The position numbers were made by a program, and so were the translations under genes. From Paracoccus yeei ATCC BAA-599 (GTDB lineage: Bacteria; Pseudomonadota; Alphaproteobacteria; Rhodobacterales; Rhodobacteraceae): a stretch of DNA of 40,824 nucleotides. Shown here piece by piece: positions 7,751 to 14,539 of this stretch (position 1 is its first letter; every line of letters starts with the position of its first letter). Location of the stretch: positions 40,364-81,187 of the forward strand of contig NZ_JHWH01000025.1 of NCBI RefSeq assembly GCF_000622145.1. The letters run 5' to 3'. The notes beneath the pieces are model-generated. The model saw nothing but the letters and a program-made list of their open reading frames with translations, ran no database searches and was not told where the DNA came from.

Positions 7751-8472
7751 GGCGACAGTCGGGCGGGCCGCAGAAGCCGCTCCGGCAGCGGCCGGCTGAA
7801 CAGTTCGGCGTTGTCGAACGGACCCTGGACCTGCCCGGCGTCCAGAAGCAGATGCCTCGGCACCAGGTCCTCCATCCAGTCCTGATAGCCGAGATCAAGG
7901 ACGATCACCGTCATGCTCCAGGGCAGTTCGCGCAGATGCGCGGCCAGCCCGTCGCGGCTTTCCGCATCAAGATCGGTCATCGGCTCGTCCAGGATCAGAA
8001 GCTCCGGGCGCATCGCCAGGGCACCGGCCAGGACCGCGCGCTGCGTCTCGCCCCCTGACAGGCGGTGGCAATCGCGCCCGGCCAGATGCGAAAGGCCCAG
8101 GAAGGCCATCGCCTCGTCCACCCTGGCCCGGATCTGGGCCGAGGGCAGGCCCAGGTTTTCGGGGCCGAAGGCGACCTCCTCGCGCAGGGTGAAGCCGCGC
8201 CCGCTCAGATGCAGGTGCGGGCGCTGGCCGACATATTGCACCGCCGCCGCATGGTCTGCGCGCGACAACGCCGACCAGGGGCGGCCCTTCCACGCCAGAC
8301 GGCCCTGCACCGGCAGAAACCCGGCCAGGCAGCGGCCCAGCGTGGACTTTCCCGAACCGTTGCCGCCCAGGATCGCCAGCCGCTCGCCCCGGTCAAGGCA
8401 CAGGTCGAGCCCCTGGAACAGCGGCGTGCCGCCGGGCCAGGCAAATTCAAGATTGCTGGCGTCCAGGGTCAT
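7747..8472 (-). CDS. ECF transporter ATPase, first subunit
   Basis: A 241-residue ABC ATPase with intact motifs: Walker A GGNGSGKST, Q-loop VQYVGQRPHLHL, signature LSGGETQRA, Walker B LLILDEPMTDLD. It would form a heterodimer with the next gene product and drive the T component. ATG 8472 overlaps the stop of the T-component gene as ATGA, and its own stop overlaps the next start in the same way, so all are one translation-coupled operon. Longer upstream frames exist but run antisense through the operon and lack merit. Confidence 0.85.
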   Translation of the reverse strand: MTLDASNLEFAWPGGTPLFQGLDLCLDRGERLAILGGNGSGKSTLGRCLAGFLPVQGRLAWKGRPWSALSRADHAAAVQYVGQRPHLHLSGRGFTLREEVAFGPENLGLPSAQIRARVDEAMAFLGLSHLAGRDCHRLSGGETQRAVLAGALAMRPELLILDEPMTDLDAESRDGLAAHLRELPWSMTVIVLDLGYQDWMEDLVPRHLLLDAGQVQGPFDNAELFSRPLPERLLRPARLSP

Positions 8473-9215
8473 GCCGCCGCCAGCCCCAGTTGCAGCAGCG
8501 CCAGGACCAGGAAGGCGCGCCGCAGCCGGATCTCGGCCGCGCTGTCCTGGATCGGGTCGATCAGGCCCCGGCGCGGAAAGGCGCGGAAGCCGCGCATTTC
8601 CAGCACCTCGGCGCGGGCCGGGGCGTCGGTAATCAGGCTGCGCGCCAGCGGGTTCATCATCGCGGCCAGGATCCTCACCCGCGCGCGCAGCCCGTCCCGG
8701 GCCGAGAACCCGCGCAGCTGCAGGCTGTCGCGGACCTCGCGCGCCTCCTGGCCCACCGTCTCGACCAGGGCAAGCGGCGCGGTCAGCAGGTAGGAGATCG
8801 AGGGGGGCACGCCTGCCCCGTCCAGCGCGCGTGCCAGGTCCGACGGCCGCGTCGTCATCACGAAGACGAGGCCGATGCCAAGCAGAAGCGCCAGCCGCGC
8901 GAACACCCTCAGCCCGTAAGCCAGGCCCTCGGGATAACAGGCAAGCGGGCCGCAGGCCGCCACCGGCCCCCGCGGGACCAGCAGGCCCTGAACGACGGCC
9001 AGCGCAATCGCCAGGGGCAGCATCAGCAGCACCATCCGCCAAGCGAGCAACCGGCCAAAGCCCAGGGCCGCGCCCCCGGTCAGCACGACCGCAAGCGCCG
9101 CCAGCAGCACCGGCGCCGGCCACAACGGCAGCATCGCCGCCACTGCCGCGACAAGGGCCAGCCGTGTCAGCGGGTTGGCGCGGCGAAAGGCGCTGTCCGG
9201 GCCGGGCTGGAACAT
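8469..9215 (-). CDS. ECF transporter T component (EcfT/CbiQ family)
   Basis: A 248-residue membrane protein. Hydrophobic segments include LALVAAVAAMLPLWPAPVLLAAL, WRMVLLMLPLAIALAVVQGLL and FARLALLLGIGLVFVMTT. The two short Ala-Arg-Gly type coupling motifs expected of EcfT are visible as DSLQLRGFSARD and AEVLEMRGFRAFP, which bind the two ATPases. It scaffolds the S component and ATPases in the inner membrane. It starts 12 bases after the S-component stop. Confidence 0.85.
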   Translation of the reverse strand: MFQPGPDSAFRRANPLTRLALVAAVAAMLPLWPAPVLLAALAVVLTGGAALGFGRLLAWRMVLLMLPLAIALAVVQGLLVPRGPVAACGPLACYPEGLAYGLRVFARLALLLGIGLVFVMTTRPSDLARALDGAGVPPSISYLLTAPLALVETVGQEAREVRDSLQLRGFSARDGLRARVRILAAMMNPLARSLITDAPARAEVLEMRGFRAFPRRGLIDPIQDSAAEIRLRRAFLVLALLQLGLAAA

Positions 9216-9227
9216 CGCGGCCGCCGG

Positions 9228-9809
9228 TCAGGCCCGGCTGTGGGCAAGAAAGGGCCAGTCCCCGACAGCCCGCGTGGGCAGGCCGCGCAGGATCCCCCAG
9301 ACCAGCAGCGCCGTGACAATCTTGTCCACCAGGTTCGTGCCGATCACCGTGATCAGGACCGAGCCGAACAGGCTTTCGCCGACCTTCAGCAGATAGGCCA
9401 CGGCAAAGTCGGCACCGCTGCCGGTCACGCCGCCGAACAGATAGATGCGGATCGGCACCGCCACCACCGCCAGGGCGACCGCGATCACCGCGCCCGAGAT
9501 CGCCGCCTGCCACCAGGTCCGGAACAGCCCCGCACGGGCAAGCAGGCCCGCCGCGACGCCGATCATCATGGCGACCGGCGCGAAGAAGGCCGCAGTGGGC
9601 CCTTGCAGCAGCCCCCACAGCAGGTTGGTCAGCAACCCGGTCAGCCCGCCGATCACCGGCCCGGCCAGCACCGCCGCCAGCACGGTCCCGACGGAATCGA
9701 GAAAGATCGGCAGGTTGAGAAAGGACGCCGCCTGGCCCAGGGCGAGGTTCAGCGCGATGCCGATGGCGACCAGAACCAGATTGCGGGTGGAAAAGCGGTT
9801 GGATGTCAT
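9228..9809 (-). CDS. ECF transporter S component, substrate unknown
   Basis: A 193-residue membrane protein with about six hydrophobic segments (LVLVAIGIALNLALG; GTVLAAVLAGPVIGGLTGLLTNLLWGL broken over two helices; ISGAVIAVALAVVAVPI; VGESLFGSVLITVIGTNLVDKIVTALLVW). The N-terminal stretch, LDSVGTVLAAVLAGP and TNLLWG are typical of small ECF substrate-binding subunits for vitamins or their precursors. The substrate is not evident. ATG overlaps the stop of the PPC-domain gene (ATGA), which ties the PPC protein to this importer. Confidence 0.8.
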   Translation of the reverse strand: MTSNRFSTRNLVLVAIGIALNLALGQAASFLNLPIFLDSVGTVLAAVLAGPVIGGLTGLLTNLLWGLLQGPTAAFFAPVAMMIGVAAGLLARAGLFRTWWQAAISGAVIAVALAVVAVPIRIYLFGGVTGSGADFAVAYLLKVGESLFGSVLITVIGTNLVDKIVTALLVWGILRGLPTRAVGDWPFLAHSRA

Positions 9810-10291
9810 GCCTGGGGTTCCTTTGGCGGCAAGGCGTCGTGGATGACGAGTTCGTCATAACCCGAAAGGGGGCATGGCTCGCGGGCGAAGGCCAGATCGT
9901 CCAGCAGCGCCACCACGATCTCGGCCGTGGTATAGACTGCCGAGCCGGGCAGCAGATGCCCGCCAAAGGCGTGGCCATCGCCGTCGGTTATGGTCAGGTG
10001 CAGATGCTCTCCGTCCGGATCGACCGTGCCGGTCAGCGAGGTGATTTCGAAATGGCCCTGATAGCGCGTGCCCTCGGGGCGGTTCGCATGCCGGATCTCG
10101 GCCCGCGTCAGGCTGCCCACGCAGGTGACCACCGCCATGGCTCGCGCGCCGGTGCGCCGCTGCACCGCGCGCAGGGCAAGGACGGGATCCTCGCCCGGGC
10201 GCAGGCGGAACACCCCAAGGCGCGCATTCGACAGCGCAAGGGCCAGGGGATAAGGCGGGGGTGCGGCAGACACCGGGACAGGATCGGTCAA
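9806..10291 (-). CDS. PPC/DUF296-domain protein, first gene of ECF operon
   Basis: A 161-residue protein with a single PPC (DUF296) domain: FRLRPGEDPVLALRAV, ARAMAVVTCVGSLTRAEIR, FEITSLTGTVDPDGEHLHLT, and GGHLLPGSAVYTTAEIVVAL. The conserved GEHLHLTITDGDG and GGHLLPG stretches are those that bind a metal or ligand in stand-alone bacterial PPC proteins; the exact role is unknown. Start is TTG 10291 with GGAG five to six bases upstream; no ATG or GTG fits better. Gene order PPC-S-T-A-A suggests it senses or handles the imported compound. Confidence 0.75.
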   Translation of the reverse strand: MTDPVPVSAAPPPYPLALALSNARLGVFRLRPGEDPVLALRAVQRRTGARAMAVVTCVGSLTRAEIRHANRPEGTRYQGHFEITSLTGTVDPDGEHLHLTITDGDGHAFGGHLLPGSAVYTTAEIVVALLDDLAFAREPCPLSGYDELVIHDALPPKEPQA

Positions 10292-10298
10292 GGCGGCT

Positions 10299-10445
10299 CC
10301 GACAACGGATCATCAAACTTGCAGCCCCGCCGGGGCATGGTTCAAGCAAGGCGCATCCGCGACCCTGTTTCCCAAGACTTGCCGGAACCGTGCAGGGCTG
10401 TCAATTCCGGCGGCCCGAAATCCTACGCCCTGCCTGTGCAGGGTT
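10299..10445 (-). promoter_or_regulatory. Structured leader upstream of the PPC-ECF operon, type unknown
   Basis: The minus-strand leader contains several short perfect stems: CCCTGC/GCAGGG with loop of four (10428-10443), GCCGGAA/TTCCGGC (10381-10411), GCAAG/CTTGC (10346-10382) and GCCCC/GGGGC with loop of three (10324-10336). Vitamin importers are often under riboswitch control, so a leader RNA is plausible. I could not match it to cobalamin, TPP, preQ1 or other consensus cores. Boundaries are approximate. Confidence 0.3.
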
Positions 10446-10447
10446 CG

Positions 10448-10482
10448 GGGAAGGCTCCGGTTTTCTGACCAGCCTTCCCCCG
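10448..10482 (-). terminator. Hairpin after the alcohol dehydrogenase gene
   Basis: GGGGAAGGCT and AGCCTTCCCC form a perfect ten-base stem with a short inner GGT/ACC pairing, starting about 11 bases past the adh stop. It is the natural end of the acx-adh transcript. There is no T-run on the minus strand, so it may be Rho-assisted or mainly protect the 3' end. Confidence 0.5.
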
Positions 10483-10492
10483 CCCGGCTGTC

Positions 10493-11530
10493 TCAGGCCG
10501 AGATGATCACCTTCATCGCCTTTTCGCGCGCGGCATTGCCGAAGACCTCATAGGCCTGCATGATCTCGTCCAGCTTGAAGCGATGCGTGACCAGCCGGCC
10601 CGGATCCACCTTGCCGGATTTCAGCGTCTTCAGCAGCATCGGCGTGGTGTTGGTGCAGACCAGCCCCATCGAGATGTTGATGTTCTTGATCCACAGCTCT
10701 TCGATATGCAGCTGCACGGGTTTGCCGTGCACACCGACGTTCGCGATGTTGCCGCCGGCCGAGACGATCTTCTGGCAGATGTCGAAGGTCGCGGGGATAC
10801 CCACGGCCTCGATGGCGACATCGACGCCCTGCCCGTCCGTCAGCTCAAGCACCCGCGCCGCCGCGTCCTCGGCGCCGACCTGGACCAGGTCGGTCGCGCC
10901 GAACTGGCGGGCCAGCTCCAGCCGGGCCGGGTCCATGTCGATCATGATGATGCGGCCGGGCGAATAGAACTGGGCCGTCAGCAACACCGACATGCCGACC
11001 GGACCGGCGCCGACGATGGCGACGGTGTCGCCGGGCTTGACCCCGCCGGCCTGCACGCCGATCTCCATGCCCGTCGGCATGATGTCGGACAGCATCACCA
11101 GCGCCTCATCGTCCGAGCCTTCGGGGATCGGGTAAAGCGAATTGTCGCCGTGGGGGATGCGAACATATTCCGCCTGGGTGCCGTCGATCTTGTGGCCCAG
11201 GATCCAGCCGCCGTCGGCGCAATGGGCGTAAAGCTGGCGCTTGCAGTTGGCGCAGCGCCCGCAAGAGGTGACGCAGGAGATCAGCACCGCGTCGCCGGGC
11301 TTGAAGTTTGCCACCGCACCGCCGACCTCCTCGACGACGCCGACGCCTTCATGCCCCAGGGTGCGCCCTGCGGTGACGGCCGGCACGTCCCCCTTGAGGA
11401 TATGCAGGTCGGTGCCGCAGATCGTGGTCTTGGTGATCCGCACGATGACGTCGGTCGGCTTTTCGATGCCGGGCTTTTCCTTCTCGATCCAGTCCTTCTT
11501 GCCTGGACCCTGGTACACGAGCGCTTTCAT
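10493..11530 (-). CDS. Zinc-dependent alcohol dehydrogenase, probably isopropanol to acetone
   Basis: A 345-residue medium-chain dehydrogenase. The catalytic zinc region is ICGTDLHILKG and GHEGVGVVEEVG; the structural zinc loop has four Cys in CVTSCGRCANCKRQLYAHC; the Rossmann motif is GAGPVG followed by acidic IDMD, which favours NAD(H). ATG 11530 is preceded by GGAGGG at seven bases; the longer frame to 11605 has no such site and would cover the palindrome at 11584-11608. It lies 102 bases after acxC in the same direction. With acetone carboxylase next door, oxidation of 2-propanol to acetone is the obvious role; other secondary alcohols are possible. Confidence 0.8.
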   Translation of the reverse strand: MKALVYQGPGKKDWIEKEKPGIEKPTDVIVRITKTTICGTDLHILKGDVPAVTAGRTLGHEGVGVVEEVGGAVANFKPGDAVLISCVTSCGRCANCKRQLYAHCADGGWILGHKIDGTQAEYVRIPHGDNSLYPIPEGSDDEALVMLSDIMPTGMEIGVQAGGVKPGDTVAIVGAGPVGMSVLLTAQFYSPGRIIMIDMDPARLELARQFGATDLVQVGAEDAAARVLELTDGQGVDVAIEAVGIPATFDICQKIVSAGGNIANVGVHGKPVQLHIEELWIKNINISMGLVCTNTTPMLLKTLKSGKVDPGRLVTHRFKLDEIMQAYEVFGNAAREKAMKVIISA

Positions 11531-11583
11531 CCTATTCCCTCCGGGTCGTTCGTGGGTCATGGCTATCATGGGCAAAAGCTGAT

Positions 11584-11608
11584 GGAGCGTCCGATTTTCG
11601 GACACTCC
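11584..11608. promoter_or_regulatory. Palindrome upstream of adh, same as upstream of acxA
   Basis: GGAG-C-GTCCG, loop ATTTT, CGGAC-A-CTCC on the plus strand. Its core, read on the minus strand as TGTCCGAAAATCGGACG, matches the acxA-upstream palindrome TGTCCGAAAACCGGACA at 15 of 17 positions including the A-rich centre. That argues for a regulator binding site, most simply for AcxR. It could also fold in RNA as a 10-bp hairpin ending the acxC transcript, with a TTTT eight bases downstream. Confidence 0.6.
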
Positions 11609-11632
11609 ACCGGCCTTCGGCCCCAGGTCCGG

Positions 11633-12133
11633 TCAGGCGCGCTCGGGCACCGGAAGGTCCAGCCAATCCCTGTAGAAGGTCTCGATATCCGGCTCGAAGT
11701 CGTGGATCACAGGATACCAGGGGGTTGGCGCCTCGACGTCCAGCAGATCGCCGGACAGCGGGCAGAAGTATTCGCGGATCACCTGCCATTCGGGCGAGGG
11801 CGCCATCAGCCGGGGATAAAGCTCCTCCATCTGGGCCGGGGTGTTCCTGACCCGGATGCGGGCGTGCAGCTTCCAGTTCTGGTCCCATTCGCAGAAATCA
11901 TGTCCCGCCTGGCTGCGGATCATCCATTTCCCGTCGGACTTGCGCTGCACGATGTACAGCTTCGGGCCCAGCGGCAGGATGATCGGGTCGTCCCAGTCCA
12001 CCTGCTCCTGCAGGATCTCCAGATAGATCTGGAACCGTTCCTTGTCCTTCGGCGTGGACAGCATGGTGTGCAGGGTGTCGCGGTCGATCTTGCCGTCAAC
12101 CAGGTCTTTGATCTTGGCTTTGGTATAGGCCAT
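11633..12133 (-). CDS. acxC: Acetone carboxylase gamma subunit, zinc-ribbon cysteines altered
   Basis: A 166-residue protein that follows the known AcxC pattern: MAYTKAKIKDLVDGKID, LSTPKDKERF, IILPLGPKLYIVQ, LYPRLMAPSPEWQVIREYFC and the ending WLDLPVPERA. It is the small subunit of the hexameric ATP-dependent acetone carboxylase. ATG 12133 follows GGAGGA by four bases and agrees with the family start; the frame also opens at 12145. Odd: where homologues I recall have CxCGHDFC and CPxCG, this protein has SQAGHDFC and CPLSG, so three expected zinc ligands are Ser or Ala. The gene lies 70 bases after acxB and precedes adh. Confidence 0.9.
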   Translation of the reverse strand: MAYTKAKIKDLVDGKIDRDTLHTMLSTPKDKERFQIYLEILQEQVDWDDPIILPLGPKLYIVQRKSDGKWMIRSQAGHDFCEWDQNWKLHARIRVRNTPAQMEELYPRLMAPSPEWQVIREYFCPLSGDLLDVEAPTPWYPVIHDFEPDIETFYRDWLDLPVPERA

Positions 12134-12203
12134 CGGTTCCTCCATTGGATTGGCCTTGAAGGGATGGCTGCGCCACAGGGGGGAATGGGCGCAGCCGGAA
12201 CGC

Positions 12204-14519
12204 TCATTCCTCGACGAACTGGACCGTCTTCACGTCCGGAAGCTCGGAAATGTCCATCGAGTATTCGCGCCCGTAGGAGGGGATCGGCAGATCCGCTTCC
12301 ATCAGCCGCCAGTCGGCCGGCAGGTCCCAAAAGCTGCGGAACTGCTGCTCGAAGCGCGGGCCCAGCTTGAAGGATGCGGCGAACATCTGCTGGACATGCA
12401 CCCCGGCCTCCTTGGCAAGGATGCGCTTGCGCTCCTCGGCCATCCATTCCCGCGTCGGCACCGATTCCGACAGGCGCTGCTGGCGGATCGCCTTGCGGCG
12501 CGCCGTGGTCGCGTCCCTGTCCACACCCTTCATGCCGTCGCCGGCATCGCGCAGCACGACCCCATAGACGCTGTCGGCAAAGCGGGGCAGCAGATAGCCG
12601 CCGTTCACGTCGTCGGCCACCTTCTGCGGCTCGCGGTCCAAGGGATCGCCGAAGCCCGGGCCCCCGCGCATGTAGTTCAGGTAAAGGTCATAGTCCTTGA
12701 ACATCGCCTCGGTGGTGATCGCCTGCTTGTCGCGCTTGATGCGGGCGTCGGGCAGCATCGCCTCCCATGTCGGGTTCTCGGGGTCGGTGTCGCCGCCATG
12801 CGGGATGGCGCCGCCCTCGGCGATGATCTCCTTCAGGCGGGTGTCATGCGCCTCGAAGCGATAGCCCGAGGCCGCGGGATAGCCGCCCATCAGCCCCCAG
12901 TCCGAGCTGATATGGCCGTTGCCCATGAAGAACATCGTCCAGTCCTTGGCGTTCCAGACCATGCGCAGGCTTTCAAAGCCGCAGCCGCCGCGATACTTGC
13001 CCGCGCCGCCCGAGGATGCCTTGATCTGCCGGCCCAGATAGACCAGCGGCTCGGCCAGTTCCCAGATCTCCATGTCGCCCATGTCGCCTTCGGGGTTCCA
13101 GACGGCGGCCGCATGGCTGATGCCGTCCTGGTGGGCCGAGGCCCCGACCCCGTTCGCGGCACATTCGAACGAGTTGACGGCGTGGATCTCGTCATACTGG
13201 TTGAAGCCGCCGCCCTGCAGCCAGTTCGAGGTGTTGGCGTTGCCCGCGTTCACCTCTTCCAGATAGCCGCGCCCGAAGTAGCTGCGCGACAGCCCGCGCC
13301 AGAGCGCCGTCCAGGACGAGACCAGGAAGTGCCAGGAATAGCTGAAGGCCACCCGCCGGTCGTCAGGGTTCATCCAGGTGCCCTTCGGCAGCCGGAATTC
13401 GGTGCCATAGGCGGCGCCGTCGTTGATCATCTCGGTCGGGATCAGCGACTGGGTCATCATCACCCAGATGCCGCTGGTGAAGCTGACCTGATGCGCGTTG
13501 TAGGTGTGCCAGCCCCAGCGGGACGAGCCCTCGAAGTCCAGCCGCCAGGTGCCGTCGCCCCGGATGGTGATTTCCGACGGCGTGTGCATGATCGTGTCGA
13601 CCTTGGCGAAATCGGACGGCACGCGCACGTCGTCATGCGCATAGGGCACGTCCACGAAGCCCACTTGCCGGTACTTGCCGGGAATGGTCATCGCCTTGAT
13701 GCGGGCCTGCAGGCCGACGCGGCCATGCTCGACCGATTCATAGGCGAATTTCCAATAGGCCTCGATGCCCTCGTCCGCGATCACCTCCTCGACCAGCTTG
13801 CGGATCATGTGGCAACCGGCGACGCGGGTGCGTTCGTCCAGCATCCAGTAGCGGGTCGTGCGCACCATGCGCTGGCTTTCATGCAGCCAGTCGCGCTTCA
13901 GCTCGTCGTTCTCGCCGATCTTGCGGCAGGTGATCGAATAGCCGTCGCCGAACCGCTGCACCTGGCCCGTGGACATCGACCCGGGCCCGACCGAGCCGGT
14001 GTCGATCACATGGGTCACGCCGCCGACCCAGCCGATCAGCTCGCCCTGGTGAAAGATCGGCACGATGGTGTGGATGTCGCAGGGATGGACGTTGCCGATC
14101 AGGCTGTCGTTGTTGCAGAAGATGTCCTTGTCCTTGATGCCGGGGTTATGCTCCCAGCCGTTCTCGATCATGTACTTGATCGCGGCGCCCATGGTGCCGA
14201 CGTGGATGATGATCCCGGTCGAGGTCAGGATCGAGTCGCCCGCCGCGTTGTAGAGGGTGAAGCACAGCTCGCCCTCCTGCTCGACAATGGGCGAGGCGGC
14301 GATCTTCTTGGCGGTTTCGCGGGCATCCACGACGCCGGCGCGAAGGCGCGAGAACAGCTTGTTGTACTTGATCGGGTCGCTGTCGCGCAGCTCCAGCCGG
14401 TCGAGGCCGGCGTAGTGCTTCGTCCGCTTCGTGGCCTCCATCAGCCGGTCGCGGTGCTGTTTCAGGGTCTCGCCGCCGCGCACGATGCCGCGGGTCTCGA
14501 CCTTGGATTGCATGTTCAT
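12204..14519 (-). CDS. acxB: Acetone carboxylase alpha subunit (HyuB/hydantoinase B family)
   Basis: A 771-residue protein beginning MNMQSKVETRG, close in length to the Xanthobacter enzyme. It binds the active-site metal: NVHPCDIH (143-150) and GGVTH (166-170) give His145, Asp148 and His170, which line up at a constant offset of five with the manganese ligands I recall for Xanthobacter AcxB (His150, Asp153, His175). Acetone carboxylase converts acetone plus bicarbonate to acetoacetate with ATP hydrolysed to AMP and two phosphates; this subunit does the carboxylation. ATG 14519 follows GGGGAGG. It starts 20 bases after the acxA stop. Confidence 0.93.
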   Translation of the reverse strand: MNMQSKVETRGIVRGGETLKQHRDRLMEATKRTKHYAGLDRLELRDSDPIKYNKLFSRLRAGVVDARETAKKIAASPIVEQEGELCFTLYNAAGDSILTSTGIIIHVGTMGAAIKYMIENGWEHNPGIKDKDIFCNNDSLIGNVHPCDIHTIVPIFHQGELIGWVGGVTHVIDTGSVGPGSMSTGQVQRFGDGYSITCRKIGENDELKRDWLHESQRMVRTTRYWMLDERTRVAGCHMIRKLVEEVIADEGIEAYWKFAYESVEHGRVGLQARIKAMTIPGKYRQVGFVDVPYAHDDVRVPSDFAKVDTIMHTPSEITIRGDGTWRLDFEGSSRWGWHTYNAHQVSFTSGIWVMMTQSLIPTEMINDGAAYGTEFRLPKGTWMNPDDRRVAFSYSWHFLVSSWTALWRGLSRSYFGRGYLEEVNAGNANTSNWLQGGGFNQYDEIHAVNSFECAANGVGASAHQDGISHAAAVWNPEGDMGDMEIWELAEPLVYLGRQIKASSGGAGKYRGGCGFESLRMVWNAKDWTMFFMGNGHISSDWGLMGGYPAASGYRFEAHDTRLKEIIAEGGAIPHGGDTDPENPTWEAMLPDARIKRDKQAITTEAMFKDYDLYLNYMRGGPGFGDPLDREPQKVADDVNGGYLLPRFADSVYGVVLRDAGDGMKGVDRDATTARRKAIRQQRLSESVPTREWMAEERKRILAKEAGVHVQQMFAASFKLGPRFEQQFRSFWDLPADWRLMEADLPIPSYGREYSMDISELPDVKTVQFVEE

Positions 14520-14539
14520 GGTGTTTCCTCCCCGGGAAA

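Noticed and set aside
10299..10445. Cobalamin or TPP riboswitch before the ECF operon
   Set aside because: The conserved B12-box (GCCACTG-type) and the TPP core (CTGAGA with ACCTGAT) are not present; only generic stems remain.
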